A stretch of DNA of 9,132 nucleotides, from assembly GCA_021442545.1 (NCBI GenBank), contig JABUSX010000372.1, positions 1-9,132 of the forward strand, given 5' to 3'. Of this stretch, positions 1-6,287 are shown piece after piece (position 1 is the stretch's first letter; the number at the start of each line of letters is the position of its first letter). The position numbers and the translations under genes are program-made. A model generated the notes under the pieces. It did not search any database. It saw only the letters and a list, made by a program, of their open reading frames with translations, and was not told where the DNA came from. The stretch is from Eubacterium sp. (GTDB lineage Bacteria; Bacillota; Clostridia; Lachnospirales; Lachnospiraceae).

Positions 1-1005
1 TCCGCAGGGATCAAAATTTCGAAGCTGAAGAGTGATATAAAGCTGATCACGTCGCTGTCTCTTCTTACGACGCTTCTCGGAGCTGTCATTTTCGGGGCGC
101 TCTTTTTCCTCGTTTCAAAAATTTCCGGTGTGGGGCTGTCCTTCCCGATCTGCCTGCTGTTCGGTGCCATCGTATCCCCGACGGATCCGATCGCGGCAAC
201 CAGCATTCTCCGGAAATTCAATCTTCCGCGCCGGACAGGCCTCGTGATCGAGGCCGAGTCCTTATTCAATGACGGTGTCGGCGTTGCGCTTTTCGTATGT
301 TTCTCGGGAATCGTAAAGCATGCACAGTCGGAAAATTTCTTCCTTCTGCTCTTTCAGGAACTTGGCGGGGGCATTGCGGTCGGTCTGGCTGCTGGTTTTC
401 TTTCCTTCCAGCTTTTCAAACGGACGTCCAATTCATTCCGGCGGATCGCGATCAGCCTTATGGCCGTTGCGGGCGCCTATGCCATCTGTACGTCATTGAA
501 TTTTTCCGGTCCGATTGCGGCAGTTGTCTGCGGAATATTCTATGCAACGCAGAAAGAAAAACTCAAGGATCAGGATTTCGATCATTACGATAAATTCTGG
601 GAAGTGATCGACGTTCTTGCAAACAGTGCGGTCTATGTCATTATCGGTTTCTATGCGGCGTTCGTGCTGAATGTGCCGAATGCGGTTATTCTTTTTATCG
701 GTGCTGTCATTGTGAATACGATTGCAAGGGCAGGAAGTGTTTCGGCATCTGCCGCAATGTTCCGGCCTCTTCCCGATCAGTACTCCGTGAAGCATTTTAC
801 ATCGCTTCTGACATGGGGCGGATTAAAAGGAGGGCTGTGCCTGGCGCTGGCTTTGTCAACGATTTCCTTCCTGCCGGAACAGGCTTTCCACATCGTAGCA
901 GGCTGTACCTTTGTGATCGTATTCTTCACGACGGTTATTCAGGGTCTTACCATGCCCCGCGTGTACAGCCGTATCGAGAAGCAGAAAGCAAAACAGGCGG
1001 GATAG
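1..1005 (+). CDS. Na+/H+ antiporter, CPA1 (NhaP-type) family, C-terminal part
   Basis: Integral membrane antiporter expected to exchange Na+ (or K+) for H+ across the cytoplasmic membrane, for pH and salt balance. The frame is open from the first base, so the start lies before the window; 334 codons are present, and NhaP proteins are usually about 390-420 residues or longer, so roughly the first quarter is missing. Family hallmarks are visible: SPTDP with the Asp codon at 184-186; ESLFNDG with the Asn-Asp pair at 268-273, which in this family forms the ion-binding site together with TDP; FWEVID near 595-612; and a late TWGGLKGG motif, usually TWGGLRGA. Several hydrophobic segments alternate with short loops, and the C-terminus is a short basic tail. 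The gene ends just before a terminator shared with the converging kinase gene. The family call is secure; ion specificity cannot be read from the sequence. Confidence 0.93.
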   Translation, partial: SAGIKISKLKSDIKLITSLSLLTTLLGAVIFGALFFLVSKISGVGLSFPICLLFGAIVSPTDPIAATSILRKFNLPRRTGLVIEAESLFNDGVGVALFVCFSGIVKHAQSENFFLLLFQELGGGIAVGLAAGFLSFQLFKRTSNSFRRIAISLMAVAGAYAICTSLNFSGPIAAVVCGIFYATQKEKLKDQDFDHYDKFWEVIDVLANSAVYVIIGFYAAFVLNVPNAVILFIGAVIVNTIARAGSVSASAAMFRPLPDQYSVKHFTSLLTWGGLKGGLCLALALSTISFLPEQAFHIVAGCTFVIVFFTTVIQGLTMPRVYSRIEKQKAKQAG

Positions 1006-1008
1006 CAT

Positions 1009-1041
1009 AAAAAAAGGGTGACCCTCAGGTCACCCTTTTTT
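1009..1041. terminator. Bidirectional Rho-independent terminator
   Basis: A perfect 8-bp stem (GGGTGACC at 1016-1023 pairing with GGTCACCC at 1028-1035) encloses a 4-base loop. It is flanked by seven A on the left (1009-1015) and six T on the right (1036-1041), so it has a U-tract when read from either strand. It sits 3 bases after the antiporter stop and overlaps the TGA stop of the convergent kinase gene (1030-1032), so it should end transcription of both genes. Confidence 0.93.
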
Positions 1042-3717
1042 CACGTATTTTTTCAGTGTGAGAAGCACCTTGTCGATTTCTATGGGTTTTGAGAGATGGT
1101 CGTTCATGCCGGCTGCCTTGCTTTTCGCCATATCTTCCGCAAAAGCGTTTGCGGTCATCGCTATGATCGGGATGGTTTCTGCATCAGGGCGGGCCATTTC
1201 CCGGATGGCCATAGTCGCCTCATAGCCGTTCAGGTTCGGCATCATGATATCCATGAAGATACAGGCGAATGTTCCGACCGGAGAAGCATTGAAAATATCT
1301 ACGGCATCCTGTCCGTCAACGGCCGTGGTCAGGATGAGCCCGGATTCGGACAGGAGTTCCTCGGCAATTTCCCGGTTCAGCTCATTGTCTTCTGCAAGCA
1401 GGATATGAAGGCCGTTCAGGTCAACATCTTCAATCGGATTTTCGGAAGAGGACGATTCTGATGCTGCGGGAGCTTCCGCACGCTCGAGAGGGAAGGTAAG
1501 CACAACGGTTGTCCCCTTGTCCGGTTCGCTGGTGATGTCGATCGTTCCTTTGAAGAGATCCATCATATCTTTTACGATCGCCATGCCGAGACCGGTTCCT
1601 TTGTAGGTCGTCCGTGCATTGAACTCGTCCTCCTGTGAGAAGGGCTCAAAGATATGTTTCAGGAAAGCCTCGCTCATTCCGATGCCGGTATCGGATACGG
1701 TGATGCGGGAGATCAGTTGTTTTTCACTTACAGCTTCCGTTTCGATGAGGAGTGAGACGGAGCGTCCGTCCGGCGTATACTTCACGGAATTGGAAAGGAT
1801 ATTCAGAATGACCTGCCGCATGCGGAGTGAATCGGTATACACGTAGGGATACGGGATCGGCCGCACATTTACCGATATATCCAGCTTACGGTCTGCGGTG
1901 GAAGATTCCAGCACGGAGATGCAGGTGTTGTAAATGTCTTCCAGATTTGCCGGCTCGTTTGCAAGAACGACCTTTCCGCTTTCGATGCGGGAAAGCTCCA
2001 GTATATCATTGATCAGAGTCAGCAGATGGCTGGAACTCATCTCGATCTTACTCAGACAATCGCGCACACGGGCAGGATCGTTCTGATGCTCTTTTGCGAT
2101 CTTTGTCATGCCGATGATTCCGTTCATCGGCGTACGGATATCATGGCTCATGCGCGACAGGAAGTCACTTTTTGCCTGGTTGGCTCTTTTTGCCTCCAGG
2201 TAAGCAGCTTCCAGGTCAGCCTTCATTTCCAGTTCCCTGATCCGCAGCTCATCCATATTGCTGATGATGGTCGTTGCAATGATATGACCATCGTGATTTT
2301 CGTCCAGGAGAATCGTCTTGCGGCGGAAGTCCTTATTTTCTCCCATCATGAAATCATATTCGACAATACGTTCTCCTTTTGCATAACGCTCCAGCAGAGC
2401 ATTGCAGTAGGTCGTATTCAGATCGAACGAAGAATCAATCGGGGTAATGTTGTAACCGTTATGCCAGATATCCAGGTAGGTGTCGAAGCAGACCGGATAA
2501 TCGGTCTTTGCCCGGCCGAGAGTCTGATCTCCGTTTTTATAGATCGGTGCCTTCCGGATGACATTATCGGTAAGATCCGCAAAATAACTGTATTCCGATC
2601 TGGACATCAGTGCCTTGCTGTAAGCACTCCATTCGCTGTGGAGGTGGTTGACCATTTCATTAATGTAGGAGGACATCTGAACAAATTCCGGCGTGGAATC
2701 CACCGAAACACGGGTGTCTATATTTCCTGCAGAAATGAGCTGAAGGCTTGTGTTGATCTTATTTATGGAAGAAAGGATCTTCTTATCCAGATACCAGGAA
2801 AGAACCAGAAAGATAATAATGATCAAAGCAAGCAGGTAAAGAAGAAGCCGGAGATTATCCGCTACGATACCGTCATACAGGTTTCCGGCCAGAACAAAGC
2901 GGCCCAGGATCGGACCGTTGACGGTCTTTTCAAACACGCCGTAGGCATTGGATCCGTCTTCGGTACAAAACGGAATTCCTTTTTTCTCATTATCCAGTTT
3001 TTTCGGATCAATACCGAGATCCGTTATGTTTTTTCCGACAAGGTCCGGTTCGGTGGAAGCCGTGATCATAAAACTGCTTGAATCGAGGGCAAGCAAAGTG
3101 GCTTCACTGCTGTCTGTCAGAAGCGAAAAGATTTCCGATATGGATTTTGCTCTGGTCAACGCCAGAACGTTTTCCGGATTGAAACCGATCTGCACAAAGC
3201 TTTTGCCGTCCGGCATCCACACGGCGGCGTACTGCATCATCTTTCCGGTCTTCGTATTCGGCATGAGATCCTGAAGCAGCTCCAGTTTTTTATCGCTGAG
3301 CATCGGAATAAAAAAGGCAATCTGTTCGCCGTCATAAACAGACATACCGACATATTCGGGAACCGAACTCAATACGATCGTACCGGATTCATCAAAAATA
3401 CAGATTTCGTCGATGTACAGCAGGTCAACCATTTCCTGCAGAAACGGAACTGTAATGGCTTCAGAGGGGGTTTTTGACAGAATCTGAGCAGTGTTGCGGG
3501 CCTGCTGAAGGCAGATCTTATTGACTTCTTCCCGTTCGGAAGCGATTTCTCTCGCGCTGGAGCGCATGATGGACTGCACCTGGCTAAAGATACGGAGAGA
3601 TGATTCTCTCATATTGTCCTGAGCCGTGTACATATCGGCGGATATATTAAAAATGAGCAGCATCAGAAGCATCAGGGCTCCGACGATGATCAGGATTTTT
3701 CGAACGGCTTTTTTCAT
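1030..3717 (-). CDS. Hybrid sensor histidine kinase with receiver domain
   Basis: Membrane sensor kinase of 895 residues that autophosphorylates on His and passes phosphate to its own receiver domain. Order: membrane segment at about 5-25; extracytoplasmic sensor region of about 260 residues, of a size that fits a Cache-type fold; second membrane segment at about 287-310; HAMP-like linker at about 313-365; a PAS-like stretch to about 490; coiled coil; HisKA with the MSHDIRTP box (His525); HATPase with N box around 639-649, DTGIG at 676-680 and GTGLGM at 707-712; and receiver with phospho-acceptor Asp823 in MDIMMP and Lys877. The ATG at 3715-3717 is chosen because AAGGA lies 7 bases upstream; an in-frame TTG at 3739-3741 would add 8 residues but lacks a good ribosome-binding site and lies only about 8 bases from the predicted transcription start. 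No HPt domain follows the receiver and no cognate regulator is nearby. The signal sensed is unknown. Confidence 0.95.
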   Translation of the reverse strand: MKKAVRKILIIVGALMLLMLLIFNISADMYTAQDNMRESSLRIFSQVQSIMRSSAREIASEREEVNKICLQQARNTAQILSKTPSEAITVPFLQEMVDLLYIDEICIFDESGTIVLSSVPEYVGMSVYDGEQIAFFIPMLSDKKLELLQDLMPNTKTGKMMQYAAVWMPDGKSFVQIGFNPENVLALTRAKSISEIFSLLTDSSEATLLALDSSSFMITASTEPDLVGKNITDLGIDPKKLDNEKKGIPFCTEDGSNAYGVFEKTVNGPILGRFVLAGNLYDGIVADNLRLLLYLLALIIIIFLVLSWYLDKKILSSINKINTSLQLISAGNIDTRVSVDSTPEFVQMSSYINEMVNHLHSEWSAYSKALMSRSEYSYFADLTDNVIRKAPIYKNGDQTLGRAKTDYPVCFDTYLDIWHNGYNITPIDSSFDLNTTYCNALLERYAKGERIVEYDFMMGENKDFRRKTILLDENHDGHIIATTIISNMDELRIRELEMKADLEAAYLEAKRANQAKSDFLSRMSHDIRTPMNGIIGMTKIAKEHQNDPARVRDCLSKIEMSSSHLLTLINDILELSRIESGKVVLANEPANLEDIYNTCISVLESSTADRKLDISVNVRPIPYPYVYTDSLRMRQVILNILSNSVKYTPDGRSVSLLIETEAVSEKQLISRITVSDTGIGMSEAFLKHIFEPFSQEDEFNARTTYKGTGLGMAIVKDMMDLFKGTIDITSEPDKGTTVVLTFPLERAEAPAASESSSSENPIEDVDLNGLHILLAEDNELNREIAEELLSESGLILTTAVDGQDAVDIFNASPVGTFACIFMDIMMPNLNGYEATMAIREMARPDAETIPIIAMTANAFAEDMAKSKAAGMNDHLSKPIEIDKVLLTLKKYVKKG

Positions 3718-3755
3718 GAAAAGATCCTTCCGTTTTTTCAAAATAATCCATTTTC

Positions 3756-3784
3756 AATATAGGCTTTTTATGCCGGTTTTGCAA
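3756..3784 (-). promoter_or_regulatory. Predicted sigma-A promoter of the histidine kinase gene
   Basis: Read on the minus strand, TTGCAA (3784-3779) stands 17 bases before TATATT (3761-3756), close to the TTGACA-17-TATAAT consensus. The expected transcription start is near 3749, giving a leader of about 32 bases before the ATG at 3717. That also argues against the upstream TTG as the start codon. Predicted from sequence only. Confidence 0.6.
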
Positions 3785-3930
3785 GCATGCTGAACAGAAT
3801 GACACTTAACGGAGGTGCGGAAGATTGCTGCAGAATCAATCGCGGACACCGGGGAGAGATCCGCGCTTATGAAGATATCTTTTTATCGATGCTCAGTCAT
3901 ATTTTTAAGATATTAAAAACGAAAAATACT

Positions 3931-3958
3931 TTCTGACCGTGAAATAATTTGCTATACT
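3931..3958 (+). promoter_or_regulatory. Predicted promoter with extended -10, for the small membrane protein
   Basis: TATACT at 3953-3958 is preceded by TGC, forming an extended -10 element. A weak -35-like TTCTGA lies at 3931-3936, 16 bases upstream. The surrounding sequence is AT-rich, and transcription would start near 3965, just before the palindrome at 3972-3985 and about 40 bases before the small gene. Confidence 0.55.
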
Positions 3959-3971
3959 TAAAACGATAGCA

Positions 3972-3985
3972 GTTCGAATTCGAAC
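3972..3985. promoter_or_regulatory. Perfect 14-bp palindrome, candidate operator
   Basis: GTTCGAATTCGAAC is identical to its own reverse complement over all 14 bases. It lies about 7-20 bases after the predicted start of transcription of the small membrane protein gene, a position where a bound dimeric repressor would block transcription. It does not match the Gram-positive LexA box, GAAC-N4-GTTC, because the half-sites are in the opposite order. The regulator is unknown. Confidence 0.5.
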
Positions 3986-4005
3986 AAATAAACGGAAAGG
4001 ATCCA

Positions 4006-4188
4006 GTGGACAGCATGGGGAACAATGTGCTATTTGTGATTATTGTAGTGATTACTCTGATTGGCCTTGTAGCGGTTATTCATCTGATTCACTGGGTGAT
4101 GTTCTGCAGGTTCAAAAAGGATCATGAAAAGTCGCATTGTGCGATCTGCAGCCACCGCAAAATCTGTGCGGCCCATCATAAAGGGTAA
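4006..4188 (+). CDS. Small single-pass membrane protein with Cys/His-rich tail, unknown function
   Basis: I do not recognise this 60-residue protein. One strongly hydrophobic segment (about residues 8-33, rich in Val and Ile, with His26 and His29 inside or at its edge) is followed by a basic stretch (RFKKDHEK) and a tail containing Cys45-x2-Cys48-x5-Cys54 with His44, His50, His57 and His58. The basic residues after the helix suggest a cytoplasmic C-terminus, and the Cys/His spacing would suit a small metal site or a redox pair; both are inferences. The start is GTG at 4006, 4 bases after AAAGGA (3996-4001); the ATG at 4015 is possible but 13 bases away. Its own predicted promoter, a ribosome-binding site and a terminator right after it argue for a real monocistronic gene. 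It is divergent from the sensor kinase, but a functional link is unproven. Confidence 0.7.
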   Translation: MDSMGNNVLFVIIVVITLIGLVAVIHLIHWVMFCRFKKDHEKSHCAICSHRKICAAHHKG

Positions 4189-4219
4189 AAAGAATACATG
4201 CTCTGATATTTGCCATGTT

Positions 4220-4261
4220 CGGCGAGCTCGGGTCCTGTGGATCGTGCTCGCCGTTGTTTTT
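4220..4261 (+). terminator. Rho-independent terminator after the small membrane protein gene
   Basis: An 8-bp perfect GC-rich stem (CGGCGAGC at 4220-4227 with GCTCGCCG at 4246-4253) is followed directly by TTGTTTTT (4254-4261). The 18-base loop can form an inner 5-bp stem (4231-4235 with 4239-4243, including one G-U pair), making a longer interrupted hairpin. It lies about 30 bases after the stop of the small gene and isolates it from the downstream reductase. Confidence 0.85.
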
Positions 4262-4384
4262 AGTGATCATACCGGGCATTCCGTTCACACAAAGATGTGG
4301 TAAATTGTGAAAAAATCGGTTATTATCTTAGCCGGATGAAAGATGCATTTTTATCATAGGATATTACGATAAGAAGGCAGAAAG

Positions 4385-5113
4385 ATGAAAGAGCCGGAAT
4401 ATAAGAAAAAAGTTGCTCTGGTCACCGGTGCGTCCCGGGGGATCGGCGCGGCCGCGGCGGCGGCATTTGCCCGGAAGGGCTTTACCGTACTTGCCTGTGC
4501 CCGCTCGGCAGAAGGGCTTGAAAGACTGAAAACAGAAACAGGCTGCCATGTCCTGCAGGGAGACATCGGGAGTGAGGCTTTTGTCAGAGAATTCTTTTCC
4601 CATGCCCGGAAGCTTGGATCTCCGGCGGTTCTGGTGAATAATGCGGCGGTCAGTTATACGGGCGTTCTTCAGGATCTGTCACTGGATGAGTGGAATGAGA
4701 TCGTCCGGATCAATCTGACGTCGGTCTTTCTGACCTGCAGGGAGATCATTCCGGATTTTCTTTCGGCCGGCGGGGGCAGCATTGTCAATGTGTCTTCAGT
4801 CTGGGGAGAAAACGGTGCCTCCTGTGAGTGTGCCTATGCAGCCACGAAGGGCGGTGTCAATGCATTTACGCGGTCGCTTGCAAAGGAGCTGGCACCCTCG
4901 GGGATCCGCGTGAATGCGGCAGGCTTCGGCTTCATCGATACGGATATGAACGCACATCTTTTAATAGAAGAAAAAGAAATGCTGAAGCAGGAGATTCCGG
5001 CCGGCCGCTTCGGTTCTGCAGAGGAGGCGGCGGCGCTGATCACAGACCTGGCACTGCGGCATCCCTATATGACCGGTCAGATCGTCACCCTGGACGGCGG
5101 CTGGTGTGTATAA
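4385..5113 (+). CDS. ymfI: SDR oxidoreductase, probable YmfI-type EF-P 5-aminopentanone reductase
   Basis: Cytosolic NAD(P)H-dependent short-chain dehydrogenase/reductase of 242 residues. Visible: cofactor loop TGASRGIG (14-21), Asp60, NNAA (85-88), and a catalytic tetrad Asn110, Ser138, Tyr151, Lys155 with the standard 13-residue Ser-Tyr spacing. It resembles FabG overall, but the stretch SSVWGENGASCE just before the catalytic Tyr and the C-terminal TGQIVTLDGGW match what I recall of the YmfI group. B. subtilis YmfI reduces the 5-aminopentanone group on Lys32 of elongation factor P to 5-aminopentanol, which helps ribosomes pass proline-rich stretches. The SDR call is near certain; the YmfI assignment is moderate and from memory of the motif. 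The usual Pro-Gly after the VN motif is Phe181-Gly182 here. GAAGG lies 7 bases before the ATG. The gene follows a terminator, and no clear promoter or efp gene was found in the window. Confidence 0.9.
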   Translation: MKEPEYKKKVALVTGASRGIGAAAAAAFARKGFTVLACARSAEGLERLKTETGCHVLQGDIGSEAFVREFFSHARKLGSPAVLVNNAAVSYTGVLQDLSLDEWNEIVRINLTSVFLTCREIIPDFLSAGGGSIVNVSSVWGENGASCECAYAATKGGVNAFTRSLAKELAPSGIRVNAAGFGFIDTDMNAHLLIEEKEMLKQEIPAGRFGSAEEAAALITDLALRHPYMTGQIVTLDGGWCV

Positions 5114-5147
5114 AAATGATTGTGAAGATCAGGTAACAGCAGAGTGA

Positions 5148-5178
5148 ATGACCGTCGGATGCCTGCAGAAGGAAAAAC
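5148..5178 (+). repeat. Direct repeat A, copy 1 (31 bases)
   Basis: This stretch begins ATGACCGTCGGATGCC, ends AGAAGGAAAAAC, and recurs 64 bases downstream with one mismatch (T at 5164, C at 5228). It lies in the spacer between the reductase and cysteine synthase genes. The 64-base offset is not a multiple of three, so a repeated peptide in one frame is not the explanation. Confidence 0.85.
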
Positions 5179-5211
5179 CTAACACACGGATCATTGATCA
5201 GCCGCTGGATC

Positions 5212-5242
5212 ATGACCGTCGGATGCCCGCAGAAGGAAAAAC
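5212..5242 (+). repeat. Direct repeat A, copy 2 (31 bases)
   Basis: Second copy, matching 30 of 31 bases of 5148-5178. It is followed five bases later by CGGGATCCGGAA (5247-5258), a 12-base string that also follows the repeat pair in the spacer before hflX (8741-8752). Confidence 0.85.
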
Positions 5243-5362
5243 TGCTCGGGATCCGGAAGATTCCGGCGGAAAGAAGATCATCACGGAACACGAACAGACA
5301 GGCAGCAGCTGCCGGATGTCTGAGTTGATAGAAATCATAAAGTGAGGAAAGAAGGACATATC

Positions 5363-6265
5363 ATGTATGCATCGAATGTAGTGGATCTGATCGGGAATAC
5401 GCCCCTGATCAGTCTGAAGGAATCAACGGGCTACAATATCTTCGCAAAGGCGGAGTTTCTGAATCCCGGCGGCAGCATCAAGGACAGGATCGCCCTGAAT
5501 ATGCTCCGGGCGGCCGAAAAGAGCGGTGAGCTCCGGCCGGGAATGACGATCGTCGAACCGACGAGCGGCAATACGGGTATCGGTCTGGCTTTCTGCGGCG
5601 TCCGCATGGGCTACCGGGTCATCATCGTCATGCCGGAAAACATGAGTGAGGAGAGGAAAAAGATCATCCGTGCTCTGGGAGCCGAGCTGGTTCTTACACC
5701 GGCGGAAGACAGCATTGCCGGATCGGTCGCAAAGGCAGAAGAGATCGCCTCTTCATCCGGCGATGTCTTCGTACCCCAGCAGTTCGAAAATCCGAACAAT
5801 CCGGATACGCACTACCGGACGACGGCCGTGGAACTTGCGGAACAGATCGGACAGAAGATCGACGTATTCGTTTCCGGCATCGGAAGCGGCGGTACCCTGC
5901 AGGGCGTTGCCAGATATCTGCTTGAGAAAAATCCGGAGTGCCGGATCTGTGCGGCAGAGCCGAAGGATGTGTCCGTTCTGCTCGGACAGGAACCGGGGCT
6001 CCATCAGATCCAGGGTATCGGAGACGGCTTCATTCCGCAGGTACTGGATGTGGATCTGATTACGGATATCGTGGAAGTTTCGGATGACGATGCGATCGGA
6101 ACGGCCCGGTCGCTTGCAAAAGTGCAGGGACTGCTTGTCGGCGTATCTTCGGGCGCCAATATTCACGCGGCTGTAAAAATGGCGGAAAAATACGGAAAAG
6201 ACAAGGTGATCGCCACCGTTCTTCCCGACCGCATGGAGAGATATTTCAGCACATCTTTGATCTGA
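5363..6265 (+). CDS. cysK: Cysteine synthase (O-acetylserine sulfhydrylase), CysK family
   Basis: PLP enzyme of fold type II, expected to make L-cysteine from O-acetylserine and sulfide in the cytosol. The 300-residue product has the length and motifs of Cys[10 protein letters not shown] with Schiff-base Lys40; the substrate loop TSGNTG (67-72); the phosphate-binding GSGGT (174-178); QIQGIG (215-220); GVSSGA with the serine (263) that contacts the pyridine nitrogen; and a C-terminus resembling the usual PDTGERYLST but with Arg-Met in place of Thr-Gly. The ATG at 5363 is chosen because AAGGA ends 6 bases upstream; a GTG at 5342 would add 7 residues without a matching site. It is followed after 22 bases by the hydratase gene, indicating co-transcription. 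No promoter or T-box was recognised upstream. A relative using another sulfur or nitrogen nucleophile cannot be ruled out. Confidence 0.92.
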   Translation: MYASNVVDLIGNTPLISLKESTGYNIFAKAEFLNPGGSIKDRIALNMLRAAEKSGELRPGMTIVEPTSGNTGIGLAFCGVRMGYRVIIVMPENMSEERKKIIRALGAELVLTPAEDSIAGSVAKAEEIASSSGDVFVPQQFENPNNPDTHYRTTAVELAEQIGQKIDVFVSGIGSGGTLQGVARYLLEKNPECRICAAEPKDVSVLLGQEPGLHQIQGIGDGFIPQVLDVDLITDIVEVSDDDAIGTARSLAKVQGLLVGVSSGANIHAAVKMAEKYGKDKVIATVLPDRMERYFSTSLI

Positions 6266-6287
6266 GAACACAGGGGGGAAGAAAATC

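Noticed and set aside
2026..3081. 351-codon open frame on the plus strand within the histidine kinase gene
   Set aside because: It is antisense to the HAMP and PAS-like regions of the kinase, has no domain pattern and starts inside a coding segment without a convincing ribosome-binding site.
3739..3741. TTG as the start codon of the histidine kinase
   Set aside because: It lies only about 8 bases after the predicted transcription start and lacks a good ribosome-binding site, while the ATG 24 bases further in has AAGGA at proper spacing.
3972..3985. LexA (SOS) box
   Set aside because: The Gram-positive LexA consensus has GAAC followed by GTTC after four bases; here the half-sites are in the reverse order, so the palindrome is kept only as an unidentified operator candidate.
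5148..5345. 65-codon open frame in the spacer before cysK, overlapping a GTG by four bases
   Set aside because: The product is hydrophilic with no recognisable features, the two repeat copies are read in different frames, and no clear Shine-Dalgarno sequence precedes the ATG. It is more likely non-coding spacer.
5114..5362. T-box or riboswitch controlling cysK
   Set aside because: No T-box antiterminator consensus and no terminator with a U-tract was seen in the spacer; the repeats do not match a riboswitch core that I know.
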